A stretch of DNA of 64,000 bases from Halioglobus sp. (GTDB lineage: Bacteria > Pseudomonadota > Gammaproteobacteria > Pseudomonadales > Halieaceae). The position numbers and the translations under genes are program-made. The notes under the pieces are model-generated. The model was not told the DNA's origin and ran no database searches. It saw only the letters and a list, made by a program, of their open reading frames with translations. Of the stretch, positions 10,351 to 21,163 are shown piece after piece; within the stretch, counting starts at the first letter, position 1; the number at the start of each line of letters is the position of its first letter. The stretch covers positions 53,044 to 117,043 of the forward strand of contig JAGRIH010000051.1 of assembly GCA_020443345.1 (NCBI GenBank). The letters run 5' to 3'.

Positions 10351-11826
10351 CTAGTAATTTCGCCACCGCATTTTTATGTGCTCCTGTCGCGTGGCGATTG
10401 CCTCGCGCCGTTGAGCTTCAGTCACTCGCGGGTAGTGTTCAGGAAGCACGCTGTCGAGGTCATCCAGCTTGACAAGACTGGCTTCCAGTACGGGCAATTG
10501 ATCCTCCGGGGGATCTACCTGGAACACGAACCTCATCGTGTGAAACCCCCGCTCGAGCCCCGTCGTGTCCACCCAGCCCTGCACACCCGGATCGGTCGAG
10601 GAAATGATGTAGTAGCGCGTCGCAGCGGCGAAAACAGGGTTTTGGAAGCCAGTTAAACTGCTCGAGAAGTTCTGCTGATCCGGTCCCTCCATCCAGAGGT
10701 TGTTCAGTTGAAAGCCGACATAATAGGGTTCTACCGGCGCGATCATTTTAATGATCAGGGCTTCATCCGCCTGCAGGTCAAAGATTCCCGATGCATACAA
10801 TTGTCTGGCACCGGCAACGCCGCCTGCGGTGAATGGAGTGGCGGGCTGGTTAATGCCATTTACCGGGACGGACCGTTTTCCATCGCCGTTGCGATCGCCA
10901 GTCATTTCCATGGGAAATTCCATTACCAGGTTCCAGAATCGAATCTGCTTGCCTACTCTGTCTCCCAGCGCCTCGATGAGTTCCGCGACCTGCTCGGCAT
11001 TGTGTGGTGGGCGGTTCCCGCCTTTTGAGTCCAGTCGGGTAATGGTCATATCAAGCGGAATTTCGTTTTTCCAGTCGGAGAACACCTCCCGGACAGCCAG
11101 CAAATTTGCCCTGGCTTCCGCGGTCACACCGCTTGACTTGCACTGCAGCTCTTTAACAGAGTAAAGAAAATTACCGCTGTAACCTGGCGGTTTTTCAGGG
11201 CCGATTAAAATGCGATACTGGTTTTCACCATCGGCTTTCAGGCTACTTCCGGTGACGAAATCCAGTGTCTGGTTTTTACAGTTCTGCATTTCTGCAAGTT
11301 CGCCGGTATAGCCGGGAACACCTGTGATTGTCTGAAAAATGACCAGGCGTGGCGCTTTCCTGCCGGGAATCACAGCCCCACCCAAGCGCCACTCCCGGGT
11401 GTTTTGTGCCCTGATGACGACCTCGTAAAAGCCGGTTGAGTCAATCGGTGCTTTCAGGTACATGGTGTCCGGATTTTCTCCGGTCCATTTCCTGAGCATG
11501 TCCATGGAGCGAAAGAACTCAGGGAATTTCGGGTCCGCACGAATCGCCATCTCTATCTCTCGATTGAGGTGCGCCAGCAGATATCGATATCCATCGGCGA
11601 GTACACGATCCGTCGCCCGCGGAGGATGATGCCGTTCATCGAGCAAGGTCCGTTCTGCGGCTCTCAAGTCATCAATGAAGTCCTGCCACGCGCTATGCAA
11701 CCGCGACGCGCTGTCATGCTCCGCGGCCAACGTGGGGCCGGGGCCCGAAAACAACAGCAGCAGACACGCCAGCCATGACCAAAATGCCAAAAACTGATGC
11801 GTTTTTGCGCTAATCATCGGTTTCAT
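10351..11826 (-). CDS. Exported DUF1214-like protein
   Basis: 491 aa. A signal peptide ends near residue 35 (LLLLFSG...TLAAEHD). The C-terminal third resembles DUF1214 domains: YYVGFQLNNLWMEGPDQQN followed by YYIISSTDPGVQGWVDTTG. Such proteins are frequent in lipid- and aromatic-degrading bacteria, but no reaction is established that I can assign here. ATG 11826 has an AGGAG site 7 bases upstream. It begins 3 bases after the paraoxonase-like gene and is the last member of the receptor operon. Confidence 0.72.
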   Translation of the reverse strand: MKPMISAKTHQFLAFWSWLACLLLLFSGPGPTLAAEHDSASRLHSAWQDFIDDLRAAERTLLDERHHPPRATDRVLADGYRYLLAHLNREIEMAIRADPKFPEFFRSMDMLRKWTGENPDTMYLKAPIDSTGFYEVVIRAQNTREWRLGGAVIPGRKAPRLVIFQTITGVPGYTGELAEMQNCKNQTLDFVTGSSLKADGENQYRILIGPEKPPGYSGNFLYSVKELQCKSSGVTAEARANLLAVREVFSDWKNEIPLDMTITRLDSKGGNRPPHNAEQVAELIEALGDRVGKQIRFWNLVMEFPMEMTGDRNGDGKRSVPVNGINQPATPFTAGGVAGARQLYASGIFDLQADEALIIKMIAPVEPYYVGFQLNNLWMEGPDQQNFSSSLTGFQNPVFAAATRYYIISSTDPGVQGWVDTTGLERGFHTMRFVFQVDPPEDQLPVLEASLVKLDDLDSVLPEHYPRVTEAQRREAIATRQEHIKMRWRNY

Positions 11827-11829
11827 TAA

Positions 11830-13023
11830 TCACTCCTGTGCTTGAGACAGGTCCACCTGAAGGATGCGATTGCCAGAAAATGTGCCGATGAAAAGTGTAC
11901 TGCCAACTTTCAAACCGACCGTACCCGCGCCCATCGGCGCATCGGGGTTTTCAAACAGTTTTGTTTGGGAAAGACTGCCGGGGTCCAGTTCAACAACAGC
12001 AAATGGGATGGGACAAATCCCGATGTCAGACGACCCGCAACGGGTAAAATCCGCAGTACTTGCGGAACCGACGAATGATGCGGCCACCAGGGACTTGCCA
12101 TCGGCAGACCACTTCACATTGTCTGCTGCACGCACGGTTGTTGCAGCGAGTACGGTGCCGCTTTTTGCGTCGATTTTCTTGAGCAGATTCTCCCCCGAAT
12201 AAACCACGTAGATCGTGCTCCGGTCGCTGCTCGCTGCGATACCGTTGGGCATGACACCTTCGCTGCCGGGTACTGGCTCGAAACCGGAGTGCTTGCTCCA
12301 GCGATAGACAAGCCCGGTGGGCCGCTGTGGATCGATCTGCTCGCCCTGCCAGGACACATCGGTTGACACCATTTTCGTTGTGAAGAATTCATCGTCATGC
12401 CCGGATGCAACCGAATTGAGACTTGCCTTTTCTGGTGCAAGGGCACAACCACGCCACATCAGTTTCAGGTCGTCCCCGGTTCCCGTCAATTCAAAAAACT
12501 CCACGGATTCACGGCCACCGTGCTGCACCACCAGCAATTGCCAGCGTCCATCAGTGCGTTGGCTGAGATCGATCCCGTGCGGGCTGAACAACTTGCCGGG
12601 CGGCTGCGTACAGGCACTCTCGCCCCAATACTGTGCGGGCCTGCTGGTGTCGAAGATATCGTAGGCAACGCGACGCTGTTGTTTTTCATAATCATAGAAA
12701 ACCAGTGCGCCTGGCTGCGTGCCATAATGGTCTCCATACTCACTGACTATCAGTGCGGTATCACCAGGTACGAGCGCGAGATCCTCCGGGTTGGAAAAAA
12801 AACACAAGGGCCGGGTATTTTGAAACGACTGACAATGCCCGGCATCGCCGTCACCTGACGTCAAACTCTCGGTACGATCGGCCAATGCAGCGGCACTGAA
12901 AACCGCTATAGCAAGGCCGGGTAGCGCGGCGACAGTCCGTGCCTTTATTTCAGACGACACTCTCGCAAACAAACGGACTGCGGCGGCGAAAAACCGCGGG
13001 CAGCTCGATGCACAAGCGGACAT
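11830..13023 (-). CDS. Exported paraoxonase/SMP-30-like beta-propeller
   Basis: 397 aa. ATG 13023 has AGGAG 7 bases upstream. A long basic n-region precedes a hydrophobic signal segment ending in AAALADR. The core shows the calcium-propeller pattern of arylesterases/paraoxonases and gluconolactonases: LFSPHGIDLS, then NSVASGHDDEFFTTKM, then MPNGIAASSDRSTIYVVYSG, then DNVKWSADGKSLVAA. A lactonase or esterase activity in the periplasm is likely, with unknown substrate. It sits between a TonB-dependent receptor and a DUF1214-like protein, suggesting turnover of an imported compound. Confidence 0.75.
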   Translation of the reverse strand: MSACASSCPRFFAAAVRLFARVSSEIKARTVAALPGLAIAVFSAAALADRTESLTSGDGDAGHCQSFQNTRPLCFFSNPEDLALVPGDTALIVSEYGDHYGTQPGALVFYDYEKQQRRVAYDIFDTSRPAQYWGESACTQPPGKLFSPHGIDLSQRTDGRWQLLVVQHGGRESVEFFELTGTGDDLKLMWRGCALAPEKASLNSVASGHDDEFFTTKMVSTDVSWQGEQIDPQRPTGLVYRWSKHSGFEPVPGSEGVMPNGIAASSDRSTIYVVYSGENLLKKIDAKSGTVLAATTVRAADNVKWSADGKSLVAASFVGSASTADFTRCGSSDIGICPIPFAVVELDPGSLSQTKLFENPDAPMGAGTVGLKVGSTLFIGTFSGNRILQVDLSQAQE

Positions 13024-13077
13024 AGTTGATCTCCTGGGCGACGGACGCGCCTGCTGACGTGTTTCACCGGACTGATT

Positions 13078-15585
13078 TTAGTACTCATAGGCCAGTTCGA
13101 CACCCCAGGTTCGCGGTGCGCCATAGCCCTCTGTGATGATTGCCAGGCCGGCGAAGTTGATCCCCGAGACCGGGTAATCATCATCGGTGAGGTTTTCGCC
13201 CCACAGTGACACGCGCATTATTCCCCCTCCCACCTCGATTTCCTCCAGGCTAAAGCGGGCACTGACCCGGGTCCGCTCATCCATGCCCAGGAACGGGTGC
13301 ACGACTGGCTCGCCAGACGCGTACACCTGCGTCCAGATCGAGTTTTCGTACCATACATCCTGCCAGTTAACACTGACGAAGCCGGTAAGTTCCCCCACAG
13401 ACGTCCTGGCGAACACATAATCAGCCGTGAAATTGATCTGGTTGTCCGGCGACTGGGAGCGCTCGGCGTATCTGATGCCGGACAGACAACTGGCTGCCCC
13501 ACAGACATCGGGATACTCCTCGTAGTCACCGTGAATATGGGCGTAACTCAGGCCGACAATCAGATCTTCGATCGGCGCCATCAGAATTTCCAGTTCACCG
13601 CCCCAACGCTCGGCCTTGCCGGCGTTGATCACTCGGGTGGTCGCGGCCCCACCCACGGTTTCAATAACCGAGGTCTGGATATCGTCGTAGACATAGGTAT
13701 ACAGTGAGCCATTGACGCGCAAACGGCCGTCCCACCAGTCACTCTTGAGCCCGACCTCCCATGTCTCGACCGTCTCTTCCGAGAATGCTGGTGTATCGAA
13801 CTGCTCACCATTGAAACCACCGCTGCGATAACCCGTCGCATAGCGCACATACGCGTTGATATCTCCCGTAGCCTGGTAGGCAACAGTCAGGTTGCCGCTG
13901 ATGTTGTTGAAGCTCTCATCGTTACTGGCGATCCTGCCCGGAACGATTCCGGCGAATGGCGAGAAGTATGCCGGGTAATCCCAGTCCATCTCCTTGTCTT
14001 CTTCTGTGTAGCGCAGGCCCAGGGTGAACGAGAATCGATCGTCCTGCCAGTTGGGCCGCCAGGTAACCTGGCCGAACACCGCAGCTGCCTCCGTGGCGTT
14101 GTCATAGGTCTGCGATGGATTGCCCGCCACAGGCGCGGCGAAAATTGCGTTGCGGCGGTATTCGCCGTCGTCCTCGAAGTAGTACAGTCCCAGCACATAT
14201 TCCAGCTGCTCGGTACTACCCAGTATCTGGAATTCCTGAGAAAACATCTCGTAGTCGGCGGTGGTGTCGAGCTTGGTGTGGAACGCGCCGATAGTGTCGA
14301 CGGCGTTCCATAGCGCATCGAAAGGTAGCTGGGGAATACCGGGGTCGAAACCTCCTGTCGCCCCATACAACTGCCCTAGCGTCAGGTGAAGCAGATCGTT
14401 GTAGGCGCCAATGCCATTGGCATCCAGGCGGCTGTCCACATCGTCTATGTCGCCAAAATTGAAGGACTCTGTGCGGCGGTGGCCGGTAATGGATTTTAGT
14501 GTAATGTCACCGGCACTCCACGTGAGTGTCAGCGCGTGGCCGTCGACCTCACTTTCTGTCGATGGTGAGCTGTCGGAGTTGCCGCTGTCGGCGCGACCCG
14601 CGCCGCGCGCCTCAACCCCTTTATAGATATCGATGGTCTGCTCCAGCGAGGGAATCCAGCGATTGTCGATGCGCGGGTCTGTTCCCGGAACAGTAGCCCA
14701 GAAACGCGCACCCGCCAAAACGCCTTCAAGCGCTGCGACGCGACCAATCTGACCGGCGGCATCGACCGAGTTAAAGCCCACCAGTTGCTGCAGCGTATTC
14801 GATTCGTCGAGCTCGCTGTGATCGTAGGTGTAATCCACGGAGAAGAAATCGGCCACATCCCAGCGCAGGGCTACCCGCCAGGCCTGTCTGTCCAGATCGT
14901 CAAAATCATCCTGTCCCGGGCTGTCGTTATCGTAATACCCGTCGCGTTGACGGGTCTGTACGCCTGCGCTTGCGGCGAGTGAACCCAGCCCTTCACCCAC
15001 CTGCCCGATAGCGGGGAGATCCACATTGAGCTTCAGGGCCCGGTAACCGTAGTCACCCAGGTTACCTTCGGCGCGCAGACCAAATTCACCGGTGGGCTGT
15101 CGGGTAATAAAGTTGATGGCGCCGCCAGTCGAGTTGCGCCCATACAAGGTGCCCTGAGGCCCGCGAAGGACTTCGATGCGCTGAATCTCCGCCACATCGA
15201 GCGCCGAACCCGTCTGCTTGCCGACGAAAACCCCGTTCAGGTAGATGCCCACAGCGGGATCCAGCGACAAGTTAGCCCCCGCCCCGCCCGACATGCCGCG
15301 CAAACTCAGGTTGAGACTGCCTTTTGCGCCCGGTGCTTCTGTCCCTCCAATACCGGGGACCTTACCCAGAAGGTCACCGGTGCTCTGTATACCTTGCTTG
15401 ACCAGCATTTTTTCGGAGATTGCCGTGATCGACAAGGGGACGTCCTGGCTGGTCTCCTCCCGCTTCTGGGCAGTCACAATGATCTCCTCCAACGCTCCCT
15501 GCTGGGCTACCGCAACGTCGGACAGGCCAATGGCGGATGTGATGACAATTGCTATTGCCGAACTTTTCAATGACGTTCGATGCAT
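13078..15585 (-). CDS. TonB-dependent outer-membrane receptor
   Basis: 835 aa from ATG 15585, which has GGGAG 10 bases upstream; the earlier in-frame ATG at 15600 lacks a ribosome site. Signal peptide (residues about 1-27), TonB box region LEEIIVTAQKREE, plug domain with VLRGPQGTLYGRNSTGGAINF, and a large barrel ending in the aromatic VELAYEY. The EEIIVTAQKR form is typical of the large receptor expansions in marine and sphingomonad-like bacteria that import organic substrates. It probably heads an operon with the two exported proteins downstream. Confidence 0.92.
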   Translation of the reverse strand: MHRTSLKSSAIAIVITSAIGLSDVAVAQQGALEEIIVTAQKREETSQDVPLSITAISEKMLVKQGIQSTGDLLGKVPGIGGTEAPGAKGSLNLSLRGMSGGAGANLSLDPAVGIYLNGVFVGKQTGSALDVAEIQRIEVLRGPQGTLYGRNSTGGAINFITRQPTGEFGLRAEGNLGDYGYRALKLNVDLPAIGQVGEGLGSLAASAGVQTRQRDGYYDNDSPGQDDFDDLDRQAWRVALRWDVADFFSVDYTYDHSELDESNTLQQLVGFNSVDAAGQIGRVAALEGVLAGARFWATVPGTDPRIDNRWIPSLEQTIDIYKGVEARGAGRADSGNSDSSPSTESEVDGHALTLTWSAGDITLKSITGHRRTESFNFGDIDDVDSRLDANGIGAYNDLLHLTLGQLYGATGGFDPGIPQLPFDALWNAVDTIGAFHTKLDTTADYEMFSQEFQILGSTEQLEYVLGLYYFEDDGEYRRNAIFAAPVAGNPSQTYDNATEAAAVFGQVTWRPNWQDDRFSFTLGLRYTEEDKEMDWDYPAYFSPFAGIVPGRIASNDESFNNISGNLTVAYQATGDINAYVRYATGYRSGGFNGEQFDTPAFSEETVETWEVGLKSDWWDGRLRVNGSLYTYVYDDIQTSVIETVGGAATTRVINAGKAERWGGELEILMAPIEDLIVGLSYAHIHGDYEEYPDVCGAASCLSGIRYAERSQSPDNQINFTADYVFARTSVGELTGFVSVNWQDVWYENSIWTQVYASGEPVVHPFLGMDERTRVSARFSLEEIEVGGGIMRVSLWGENLTDDDYPVSGINFAGLAIITEGYGAPRTWGVELAYEY

Positions 15586-15986
15586 AGTACTAACTCCCAT
15601 TTTATTGGTGTGCTTACTGACTCGAAATAGCTGAACCGGTTAATGTTATCGATTTAGCAAAACCAGCCAGTGCTGGGGATTGACCAGACGTAAGGGCAGA
15701 ATTCTAAGTGCAAACAGTGGGATTGGCCAGAGAATAAAACTGGAACGCGTGGTGTTCAGTCATGATCCGACATTGGCTATCGACCATAAGAACAGCAAAC
15801 GCCTGCTTGAATTCAGTGACATCGCGTATCTTTCAGGCGACAGTTATATCGAATTTTCTTCCCATTATATGCAATCCTTTTTTTCAGTATAACGTCGGTC
15901 ACGGATGACTCCGCTTTCCCCTGCGTTTTTCCACCCCTGGCCGAGTTGCAGGCTGCAAAAACCCTGCCCGGAGCGCGGCGGCTGCA
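15586..15986. other. Intergenic region between receptor and ABC relic
   Basis: About 400 bases, clearly more AT-rich than its surroundings. It should hold the receptor promoter on the minus strand. A short plus-strand frame at 15680-15892 has no recognisable family and no convincing ribosome site, so it is not called. A small hairpin (CCAGC-CAGT-GCTGG) near 15663-15676 has no T-run. Confidence 0.5.
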
Positions 15987-16417
15987 CTACTCGTGGCGCA
16001 GGGCATCGATAGGGTTGAGCCGCGCGGCTTTGCGTGCCGGGAAATAGCCGAAGAGAACACCGATCGCGACAGCAAAGGAAAACCCGAGCAGTATGACGCC
16101 TGGAGAGAGCGCAAACGGCATTTCCAGCCGGGAGATTGCCAGCCAGGTGCCGCCCATACCGAGCAATACACCGATAATGCCGCCCAGCGTGGACAAGGCA
16201 ATCGACTCAACCAGAAATTGCATCAGGACATCGCGGGCGCGGGCGCCTGTCGCCAGACGGATTCATCCGTGACCGTGCGGGTGGCGGATTGACTCAGATG
16301 GACCATGCCGACCACACTGCCCACACCGATAATGATGCCCAGGGTGGTCAAGAACGAACGCAGTTTGTTTCTGACCACGGCCTGCAGGGCCATGGTGAAG
16401 ACGTCCAGCCATCTCAT
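15987..16417 (-). pseudogene. MacB/FtsX-like ABC permease relic with internal deletion
   Basis: This is a collapsed copy of the intact permease at 39283-40491. The first about 51 residues (MRWLDVFTMALQAVVRNKLR...TVTDE) and the last about 90 residues (from GARARDVLMQFLVES-like to ARLNPIDALRHE) are both present. The middle, about 260 codons, is gone. The join near 16262 also shifts the frame, so the 5' part runs into a stop after APAPAMS. The deleted part included the periplasmic core. The remaining ends still align closely with the intact copy. Confidence 0.88.
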
Positions 16418-17460
16418 GGCAGAATCTCTGCCGCCGTACCGTCTTTCACAAGCTTGCCATCGACAAAGTAAAGCACCCGCAGCGCCTGTTGGCGCCGGCC
16501 GGTAAAAATGGTCGCCGTCGCTGTCATTCCCGGCTGTAGCAGATGCTCGGCATTGTCGACGGCCAGCACCGTGGTACAGGTCACGACGTTGTTCTCGACG
16601 GTATGATACAGATACACTTTTAGCACGCGTGCATCGAACTCCCTGTTCGGCCAGGCATCCACGGTAAACGTCGCGCGCTGGCCCGCCGCGACCATACTGA
16701 CATCGGCTTCATCCATGGAGACATGAAGCTCCATCTGCCCCAGATCGTGTGCGAGCAGGAACAGCACGGGTGTTTGAAAGCTCGCCGCCACCGTGGTGCC
16801 CGGCTCAATACTGCGCTGCAGGACCACACCATCGATCGGCGATGTTATGACCGCTTTTTCCAGACGGGTGCGAGCCTGGGAGAGGGTCGCTTCAGCCTGC
16901 TGCACCGTTGCCCTGGCATAGGCCTCTCCCCCTTCCGCCCGCTTGCGCTTGGCAACCGCCTCGTCCAGCGTCGCCCGAGGCTGCATTTTACGCTGTACCA
17001 GGGACCGGATGCGGCGCTCGTCTATCACGGCTTCTTCCAGAGTGGCGGTGGCTTCAAATAGCGACGCCCTGGCCAGCGCCAGCCCGGCCGTGGCCTGCTG
17101 CAATGCCACGTCGAGTTCCTCAGCATCAAACCTCGCAAGCACCTGCCCGCGACGAACCTGGTCATTTTCCGCAACCCGCACCGCGTTTATGAGCCGGGAT
17201 ATTTCAGCGCCGACCGACACGTCACTTTAGGGGTGGAAATTGCCCGTGGCCATCGCAGTCAGGATCATATCGGCCCGGTCCACAGTGTATGTTTGCCACT
17301 GTATCTTCTCCTGCGTCGGCGACAACCACCACAGCAGTGCAGCGGCGACAGCGGTGACGAGGAGCAGCAGGCTGAAGCGGTCGCGCCGCCGCTCGGCGCG
17401 GACGACCCGATGCACTTCATCCGCCATTTTGCGCAGGGAGGGATCGTTGTCAGTGGTCAT
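16414..17460 (-). pseudogene. HlyD-like adaptor relic fused to the tail of its ABC ATPase
   Basis: This copy corresponds to the intact adaptor (41233-42483) plus ATPase (40488-41255). Two lesions are visible. First, a codon that is AAA (Lys) in the intact copy (QPKSEVSVG) is TAA here at 17227-17229. Second, after ALRV near 16475 the frame passes directly into LYFVDGKLVKDG, the last 21 residues of the ATPase. The end of the adaptor and nearly the whole ATPase are therefore missing. The 4-base overlap with the permease is preserved. No functional transporter can be made from this copy. Confidence 0.9.
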
Positions 17461-17648
17461 CGCTCGTATCCGTGATTGTCCTTATGGGGCAGACACAGTT
17501 CCCGATGCAGCGCCGCCGGGCAGGGGTCGGGCACGAGCCGGCAACGAAGCCTTTAACAACAAAATCGGGAACCGGAAAAATGGGCGCAGTGTCGCCGTTT
17601 CTCAGCCCGCCAGCACGCTGCCAGACAAGCCCGACTAAAGTGGTCAAA

Positions 17649-18533
17649 TCACTCCACCATAACTACGGGGATTGTCGCCTCTTTCAGGACATGGCTGGTC
17701 GCACCGCCAAAAATCAACTGGCGCGTTCGGCTGCGGGTGTAGGCCCCCATCAGGAGGAGGTCAGCCCCGGTGCGCTCGCACTCGGCAAGCAGGCGGGCGC
17801 CGGCGTTACGTTCGCTTTCTTCGAGAACGATCGGCGATGCTTCAATACTGTGAACAGCCAGGTACTCGGCCAGTTGCTGCGCGCTGGGCTCGATGGTGCC
17901 GCCCTCCTGTACCGAAACAATGCTGACGCGGTTCGATGAGCGCAATAAATCGAGCGACATGGCCACGGCGCGGGCAGCTTCCCTGCTGCCATTCCATGCG
18001 ACAGCGACGTGTTCTGCCACTGTTTTAAACGGCGTAACGGGCGCCACCAAAACCGGTCGACCGGTTTCACGCAGGGCCACCTCCAGCTTGAGAGGCGTAC
18101 TGGAGGATCTGCCGGGCGGGGGGTATGCAACGACGATCAGGTCGGCGAGCTTGCCCTGCGCCGCCAGCAGCTCAGGCACATTGCCGCTCACCTCCACCAG
18201 CTCGACGGCGAATCCTGCCGCGGCATCCTCGGGTGCAAGCTGCGCACTGAATTGCTCGACCATTGCTTCAAAGGCTTGCAGGGCATCTCTGCGCCTGCGC
18301 CGGTCAGCCTCGACCAGTATTCCGAGAACTTTCTCCAGCCCGTGGGCTGGCATCCACGGTGCAAGTGGCTTGTAGTCGTCTGTGCTCGGCGCATCGATAA
18401 GCAAAACGCGAACGCGTACCCGCCACGCCTGGCCCAGGCGAAAGGCGGCTTGCAGCGCAGCGAGTTCCAGTGATTTGGTGTAGGCGCTATTGTGATGACC
18501 ACTCAACGGGACCAGAATGAGCTTGCAGGGCAT
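17649..18533 (-). CDS. Tandem-domain universal stress protein
   Basis: 294 aa, two UspA folds (about 1-150 and 160-294). The C-terminal domain keeps the nucleotide-binding pattern MGAYTRSRTRQLIFGGATSHVL; the N-terminal one is degenerate. Such proteins bind ATP and are commonly induced under oxygen or nutrient limitation. The gene lies 100 bases downstream of atpG on the same strand at one end of the energy/stress island. It could be co-transcribed with the N-ATPase or have its own promoter; neither is proven. Confidence 0.88.
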   Translation of the reverse strand: MPCKLILVPLSGHHNSAYTKSLELAALQAAFRLGQAWRVRVRVLLIDAPSTDDYKPLAPWMPAHGLEKVLGILVEADRRRRRDALQAFEAMVEQFSAQLAPEDAAAGFAVELVEVSGNVPELLAAQGKLADLIVVAYPPPGRSSSTPLKLEVALRETGRPVLVAPVTPFKTVAEHVAVAWNGSREAARAVAMSLDLLRSSNRVSIVSVQEGGTIEPSAQQLAEYLAVHSIEASPIVLEESERNAGARLLAECERTGADLLLMGAYTRSRTRQLIFGGATSHVLKEATIPVVMVE

Positions 18534-18633
18534 CGCAATATTCCATCAGTTTTTGTGAAGCCCGATTCTAGCATAGGCATCACTTTGCGCGTAACGGGCC
18601 GCAGCAACATATGAAGATGTCACCTGCCGGCCA

Positions 18634-19512
18634 TCAACGACTATTTTTCAATGCCTCAAAACCGATGATGACATCCATCAGCTCGTTGGTGATTTCCGCT
18701 TGACGCACTGATCTCAAGTCAGCTCTTACCAGTTCCAGGCGATCGTCAACGGACTGTTCGGCCTGCTGCATCAACGCAAGGCGCGCCGCATTTTCGGTGA
18801 CCATGGCCTCGGCCGAAGCGCGAAACACACTGGCGAAAATATGATTGCGTACGAGTGAGGCCAACAGGTCATCCGCAGCCATGCTGTAGTCCGGCAGGGT
18901 ACGCGAAGGCCAGTGTCTGTCGCGCTGCAGCAGCCGTGCGTCCAGCGGCAGCAGGCGCCGTGTTACGGGCTCGCGCACACCATGTTCCCCACGCTGGGTA
19001 AACGCCAGGGTCACACCGATACGATACAGCGGTTGACGCCGGCCGATGACATCGAGCCGGGTGACGATATCTCCAGCCAGGCGTCCAATACCTTCTGCTG
19101 AAGCGGGTGGCAGCAGCACAAACTCGCTCGCCAGGCCCTGATCGACCAGCGCATCGTTCATTTGCTGCCCGATACACAACACGCGCTGCTTATCGGACGG
19201 CAGCATTCGGCAGTGATTTTCAACTACCCGTGCCAGAATTTCATTGTAGTTGCCACACAAGCCGTGATCGGAACCAAAGACCACGACCCACTGCTCGCCG
19301 CTACTTTCCCCCCTCAGTGTTATGTCGCCAGTGCGGTAGGCAAAAGCGGCGAAGCCGCGCAGAATCGTCTCGTGGTAGGCCTCGATGGAGCGAGCCGCAT
19401 GCTCGTAAGGGCTGGCGTTGATAGCAGACAGCGTTTTCATGGTGTGCACGATACCGCGGATACTGGTGAGCGTATCGCTCTGCCGTGACAGGGTTTCAAG
19501 GGTCTGCGCCAT
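18634..19512 (-). CDS. atpG: N-ATPase gamma subunit
   Basis: 292 aa. Central stalk subunit: N-terminal helix with [21 protein letters not shown], central [12 protein letters not shown], and C-terminal helix with [19 protein letters not shown]. It is divergent from housekeeping F-type gamma, as is usual for N-ATPases. Its start overlaps the end of atpA by 17 bases. It is the last gene of the nine-gene operon. Confidence 0.92.
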   Translation of the reverse strand: MAQTLETLSRQSDTLTSIRGIVHTMKTLSAINASPYEHAARSIEAYHETILRGFAAFAYRTGDITLRGESSGEQWVVVFGSDHGLCGNYNEILARVVENHCRMLPSDKQRVLCIGQQMNDALVDQGLASEFVLLPPASAEGIGRLAGDIVTRLDVIGRRQPLYRIGVTLAFTQRGEHGVREPVTRRLLPLDARLLQRDRHWPSRTLPDYSMAADDLLASLVRNHIFASVFRASAEAMVTENAARLALMQQAEQSVDDRLELVRADLRSVRQAEITNELMDVIIGFEALKNSR

Positions 19513-21163
19513 CGCCCCCCTCCCCGGCGACGGCCGCAGCTCGGCTCAACCCACTGACGGAGAGCGCAGCGCGGGCCACCTCGATAATCTGCTCGTTGTC
19601 TTCTGCGCGCAGGGCCTGGTTTTGCGCAATACGCTGCTCGATAACGGACAATTCACGCCGAGCGGCTGAGCGCACATGGCCCATGGCAACCACTACCTGC
19701 CGTTCAGGCAGGTCATCGAACAAGCCCCCCATAGCGGCCACCAGCACCGCCAGTTGTTCCACGGCGGACATCGGGTCGCGCTCGGCCTGGCGCAGGGCCG
19801 TGCGCACAGCGGCACCGCGCATCAGGCGCGCCCTGGTGACGTCGTCGAGCCGGGTGCCAAAACGGGAAAAATCCTCCAGCTCTTCGAATTGCGACAGGGT
19901 GACCCGCAGGTTGCCCGATACCGATCGCAGGGCGCGATTCTGCGCCTTGCCTCCCACCCGGGAGACGGACAAACCCAGATCCACGGCGGGAAACTGGTTT
20001 CTGCGCACCAGTCTCGGCGACAGGTAGATCTGGCCGTCGGTGATGGAAATCAGGTTGGTGGGAATGTAGGCCGAGAGGTTTTCAGCCTGGGTTTCCACTA
20101 CCGGCAGGGTGGTAATCGAGCCCCCGCCGGTCTCCGGGGTAAACTGTCCGGCGCGCTCCAGCAGGCGGGCATGTACATAGAAGATATCGCCCGGAAAAGC
20201 CTCTCGCCCCGGTGGGCGGCGCAACAGCAACGACAGCTCGCGATAGGAGCGCGCATGATGGGTGAGATCGTCAAACACCACCAGCACATCCCGCCCCTGG
20301 TCGCAGAAGTACTCCGCCATCGTCATAGCCGCATAGGGGGCGATGTAGGCCAGGCCGGGGGTTTCCTCGTCACCGGCGGACATCACCAGAGCGCGGCCCA
20401 GCATATCGCCTTTTTCAAGCGCCCCGATAACCCGGGCCACGGCATCGCCGCGCTGCCCGATAGCACAATAGATACAGATGACGCTGGAGCGCGCCTGGTT
20501 GAGAATGGTATCCACTGCAATAGAGGTTTTACCGGTCTGGCGATCGCCGATGATCAGTTCGCGCTGCCCCAGACCCACCGGCACCGCGGCGTCAATGGCC
20601 TTGATACCCGTGGCCAGCGGACGGGAAATGGCGCAGCGGCTTAGAATTCCCGGCGCCTCGACCTCAATGGGGTGGTGTGCGATTGCGGCAATCGGGCCCC
20701 GGCCGTCCCGGGGGCGGCCCATGGCATCCACCACGCGCCCCAGCAAGCCGGCGCCGACTGGCACGCTGACCACCTTGCGGGTACGGCGCACCGCTTCGCC
20801 CAGGGTGACGTGTTCGGACGGCCCCAGCAGGATCACGCCCAGACGGCCCGGCTCCAGATCCAGTACAATACCCTGAACGCCGCAGGCAAATACCAGTAGC
20901 TCGTCCGCCAGCGCCCTGGCCAGGCCGGACACGACGGCCACGCCGTCCCCCACTTCGGTTACCCTGCCGACTTCAGTGAGCACCGGGACGGGCGCCGGGG
21001 TCGCCAGCAGCGCGCTCCGCCACGCCTCGAAGTGTTCTTCAAGAGGCTCTTCAAAACGACCGTCAGAGGGGTTTTCCGGCAGGCTGTGATCGGTACCGGC
21101 CACGGTCTTTTTATCCACCGGGAGCCTGCATGCGACCGGAAGTGCCCGCTGCCAGGCGTTCAT
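19496..21163 (-). CDS. atpA: N-ATPase alpha subunit
   Basis: 555 aa from ATG 21163. Non-catalytic nucleotide-binding subunit with P-loop [18 protein letters not shown] and the family motif near [18 protein letters not shown]. The first about 40 residues have no clear counterpart. A GTG at 21103 would give 535 aa and begin 8 bases after the atpF stop instead of overlapping it by 53, so the start is uncertain. Position between atpF and atpG is standard for N-ATPase operons. Confidence 0.92.
   Translation of the reverse strand: MNAWQRALPVACRLPVDKKTVAGTDHSLPENPSDGRFEEPLEEHFEAWRSALLATPAPVPVLTEVGRVTEVGDGVAVVSGLARALADELLVFACGVQGIVLDLEPGRLGVILLGPSEHVTLGEAVRRTRKVVSVPVGAGLLGRVVDAMGRPRDGRGPIAAIAHHPIEVEAPGILSRCAISRPLATGIKAIDAAVPVGLGQRELIIGDRQTGKTSIAVDTILNQARSSVICIYCAIGQRGDAVARVIGALEKGDMLGRALVMSAGDEETPGLAYIAPYAAMTMAEYFCDQGRDVLVVFDDLTHHARSYRELSLLLRRPPGREAFPGDIFYVHARLLERAGQFTPETGGGSITTLPVVETQAENLSAYIPTNLISITDGQIYLSPRLVRRNQFPAVDLGLSVSRVGGKAQNRALRSVSGNLRVTLSQFEELEDFSRFGTRLDDVTRARLMRGAAVRTALRQAERDPMSAVEQLAVLVAAMGGLFDDLPERQVVVAMGHVRSAARRELSVIEQRIAQNQALRAEDNEQIIEVARAALSVSGLSRAAAVAGEGGDGADP

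Noticed and set aside
15680..15892. 70-codon plus-strand frame in the AT-rich gap
   Set aside because: No family resemblance, no clear ribosome site, and a region of biased composition.
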